Shown: positions 62,767 to 64,000 of the stretch, in pieces | How positions within the stretch are numbered: the stretch's first letter is position 1 | Layout: every line of letters starts with the position of its first letter | Assembly (NCBI GenBank): GCA_001579985.1 | Contig: LRSR01005340.1 | Coordinates: 1-64,000, forward strand | Reading direction: 5' to 3' | Source of the DNA: Hypsibius dujardini | Lineage: Eukaryota > Tardigrada > Eutardigrada > Parachela > Hypsibiidae | Length of the DNA: 64,000 nt | Program-made: the position numbers and the translations under genes | Notes under the pieces: generated by a model | Seen by the model: only the letters and a program-made list of their open reading frames with translations | Told to the model about the DNA's origin: nothing | The model's database searches: none

Positions 62767-63586
62767 CGAGCTCTAGTACTCGTTGTTTTACCGTAATATC
62801 CGAGACCAATATACGAGCGGTGCACCTCATTCATTGACGCTAATTCACGCGCCCGTCGTAGCAGTTCAAATTCTCCTAAAATGGGTAAAAAAAGATTAAT
62901 CAGCTGTCAACAAATAAAATATGAAGCAAACAAAAACAGAATCATGTACTATATCATCACGTACGAACCAATTGCAGGGTCCAGATTTAATTCCCTATCC
63001 ATTAAAATATTTTCCGGAACCGTTTTTCGGATCATTTCTTCAAATGTCTGCAAAAAAAATGGAATTGGACTGTCAATAACATCAGAATTCCCCTTAAAAC
63101 AGCTGATTTTGGCAGGAACAGATAAATCCGAATAGAAATCATTACTTCCGGTTAAAGGGGAGAGTGCCTAAGCCTCCAGCAGACTTCAAGAGTATCATTC
63201 CGCATGTTCCTCGTCAACAAGTCGTCTGATTTCAACAACGATTGCGGCAAACTCACCTGGCAGCCGACAGAATGCAACATCAAATGCCGTTCCTCTTCCC
63301 GCGGTCCAATATGACGTTGGGCAAAATTGTCATTCCCCCGGAAGAACGCCGAAACGAGTTGCTCTGCCCGGTTGGGGCCCTCGACGAAAAATTCATCGGA
63401 GTGCGAGAGGTCCCGCTTGAACTGCGCCACCGCCGGTCCATGCAGACCCGCCGACGAGGAGACGCTTCGAACGACATTATTATTCAAGGTCCAAAGCGGT
63501 ACTTTTGTTGTCGAGATGAGGTGGTTGCATGGCCGCAAAATCAGCCGGAGCGGCAGATTGCGGAGGGACGAAAAAGGCGCTGCCAT
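57736..63586 (-). CDS. GLDC: Glycine dehydrogenase (decarboxylating), P-protein of the glycine cleavage system
   Basis: Mitochondrial PLP enzyme that decarboxylates glycine and passes the aminomethyl group to the lipoyl H-protein. Fifteen minus-strand exons: 63257-63586, 62969-63047, 62792-62875, 62221-62515, 61574-61730, 61300-61496, 60830-61145, 60127-60522, 59912-60054, 59442-59723, 59184-59366, 58842-58990, 58557-58748, 58362-58469, 57736-58049; every phase closes; 1,074 aa (human 1,020). The start at 63584-63586 opens an Arg-rich, acid-free leader typical of mitochondrial import ([20 protein letters not shown]). Landmarks: [92 protein letters not shown], and the PLP-lysine site [18 protein letters not shown], all intact. 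Intron 2 starts GTTCGT, a weak but GT-type donor. Convergent with polyubiquitin. Confidence 0.97.
61790..61960 (+). repeat. Degenerate (GACA)n repeat in a GLDC intron
   Basis: ACAGACAGACAT, CAGGCGGACAGACACGCAGG and ACAGACAGATAGATAGACAC units. Similar tracts occur in other GLDC introns (about 58245-58300, 59090-59165, 59760-59860, 61200-61290). Confidence 0.85.
62680..62767 (+). repeat. (TCTG)n microsatellite in a GLDC intron
   Basis: TCTGTCTGTTTATCTGTCTG grading into a pure TCTG run at about 62735-62766. Confidence 0.9.
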
Positions 63587-63817
63587 ATTTCGCGGCAATC
63601 AATCAATCAATCGCCGGTTGTCAATGCAGGGTTTAGTCCGCCGTTGATCAATCAATCAATCGCGGAATGCTTGAATGGAAATAAATATTGCGGATGAAAT
63701 TTTCTTTTCCCGGTCAGTTGATCAAGTTTGAAAGGTACTGGAAAGAGAATGCGCACATTCAGCGAAAATCCGGTTCTATGTTACCGGGGCGTTCTGGGAG
63801 CAGCAAAGGAAAGTGAG
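63587..63817. other. GLDC upstream region
   Basis: Two clusters of AATCAATCAATC (about 63597-63612 and 63648-63661) lie directly above the GLDC start codon. No TATA box seen. Confidence 0.4.
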
Positions 63818-64000
63818 TTACGTCGCAGTTGAAGGTTCGAAGAAAATGATGTAGTGTGTGGTGTTACATAATGCATCGCATCGACGCCTAGACGTCATGC
63901 CTTCTTTTTCTTCAGACGAGAACATTTTGGCAGCATTCCATAAAATAAATAAAACAACTGATGCTCCGAGACACATTATAAAAAATGGATGAGTCAAACA
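63818..64000 (-). CDS. Possible partial frame with one hydrophobic helix, running off the window
   Basis: From the window edge the minus strand is open for 60 codons to a TAA at 63818-63820. It contains a hydrophobic helix then a charged stretch: MCLGASVVLFILWNAAKMFS followed by SEEKEGM. This could be the 3' end of a gene beyond the edge or a small membrane protein starting at the ATG at about 63974-63976. No family recognised; chance is a real possibility. Confidence 0.25.
   Translation of the reverse strand, partial: CLTHPFFIMCLGASVVLFILWNAAKMFSSEEKEGMTSRRRCDALCNTTHYIIFFEPSTAT

Overview
This is a eukaryotic (animal) nuclear window. All recognisable genes are split by GT-AG introns, and the gene set is bilaterian: a P2X ATP-gated channel, an FGF ligand, SMYD5, PRELID1, a mitochondrial glycine decarboxylase and three Ly6/uPAR-type three-finger proteins. 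The compact genes with mostly short introns suggest an invertebrate. P2X plus an FGF8/17/18-like ligand argues against nematodes and most insects, but I cannot name the phylum. Exon boundaries were read by eye from splice sites, reading phase and family similarity. Phases close across every join given for SYF2, LU1-LU3, PCMT1, SMYD5, the F-box gene, PRELID1, polyubiquitin and GLDC.

Layout. 1-12.3 kb is gene-dense: 3' part of P2X (+), SYF2 (+), a three-finger gene (+), a small membrane protein (-), a decayed DD37-type Tc1/mariner transposase (-) and PCMT1 (-). 12.3-28.2 kb is a gene-poor tract full of simple repeats built on a GACA/TGTC core, AT-rich islands and a degenerate minisatellite. 28.2-36.6 kb is an FGF gene (+) with two long repeat-filled introns; its first exon is not found. 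36.6-40.6 kb is again gene-poor. 40.6-64 kb is gene-dense: SMYD5 (-), an F-box gene (+), two tandem GPI-type three-finger genes (-), PRELID1 (-), polyubiquitin (+) and complete GLDC (-, 15 exons).

The genes are housekeeping, signalling and surface-protein genes without an evident shared pathway. GLDC and PRELID1 are mitochondrial; SYF2 is spliceosomal; PCMT1 repairs damaged proteins; polyubiquitin and the F-box protein belong to ubiquitin-dependent turnover.

The most distinctive features are non-coding. At least six unrelated fold-back or terminal-inverted-repeat structures lie in introns and intergenic gaps (2.2, 8.0, 12.6, 34.3, 43.2-44.3 and 54.9 kb), plus an odd permuted inverted repeat at 57.4 kb between two convergent genes. 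The polyubiquitin gene carries an intron at the same place in three of its four repeats, and two of those introns share their 3' ends. I found no CRISPR, no bacterial-type system, no recognisable tRNA or rRNA and no retroviral or LTR element.
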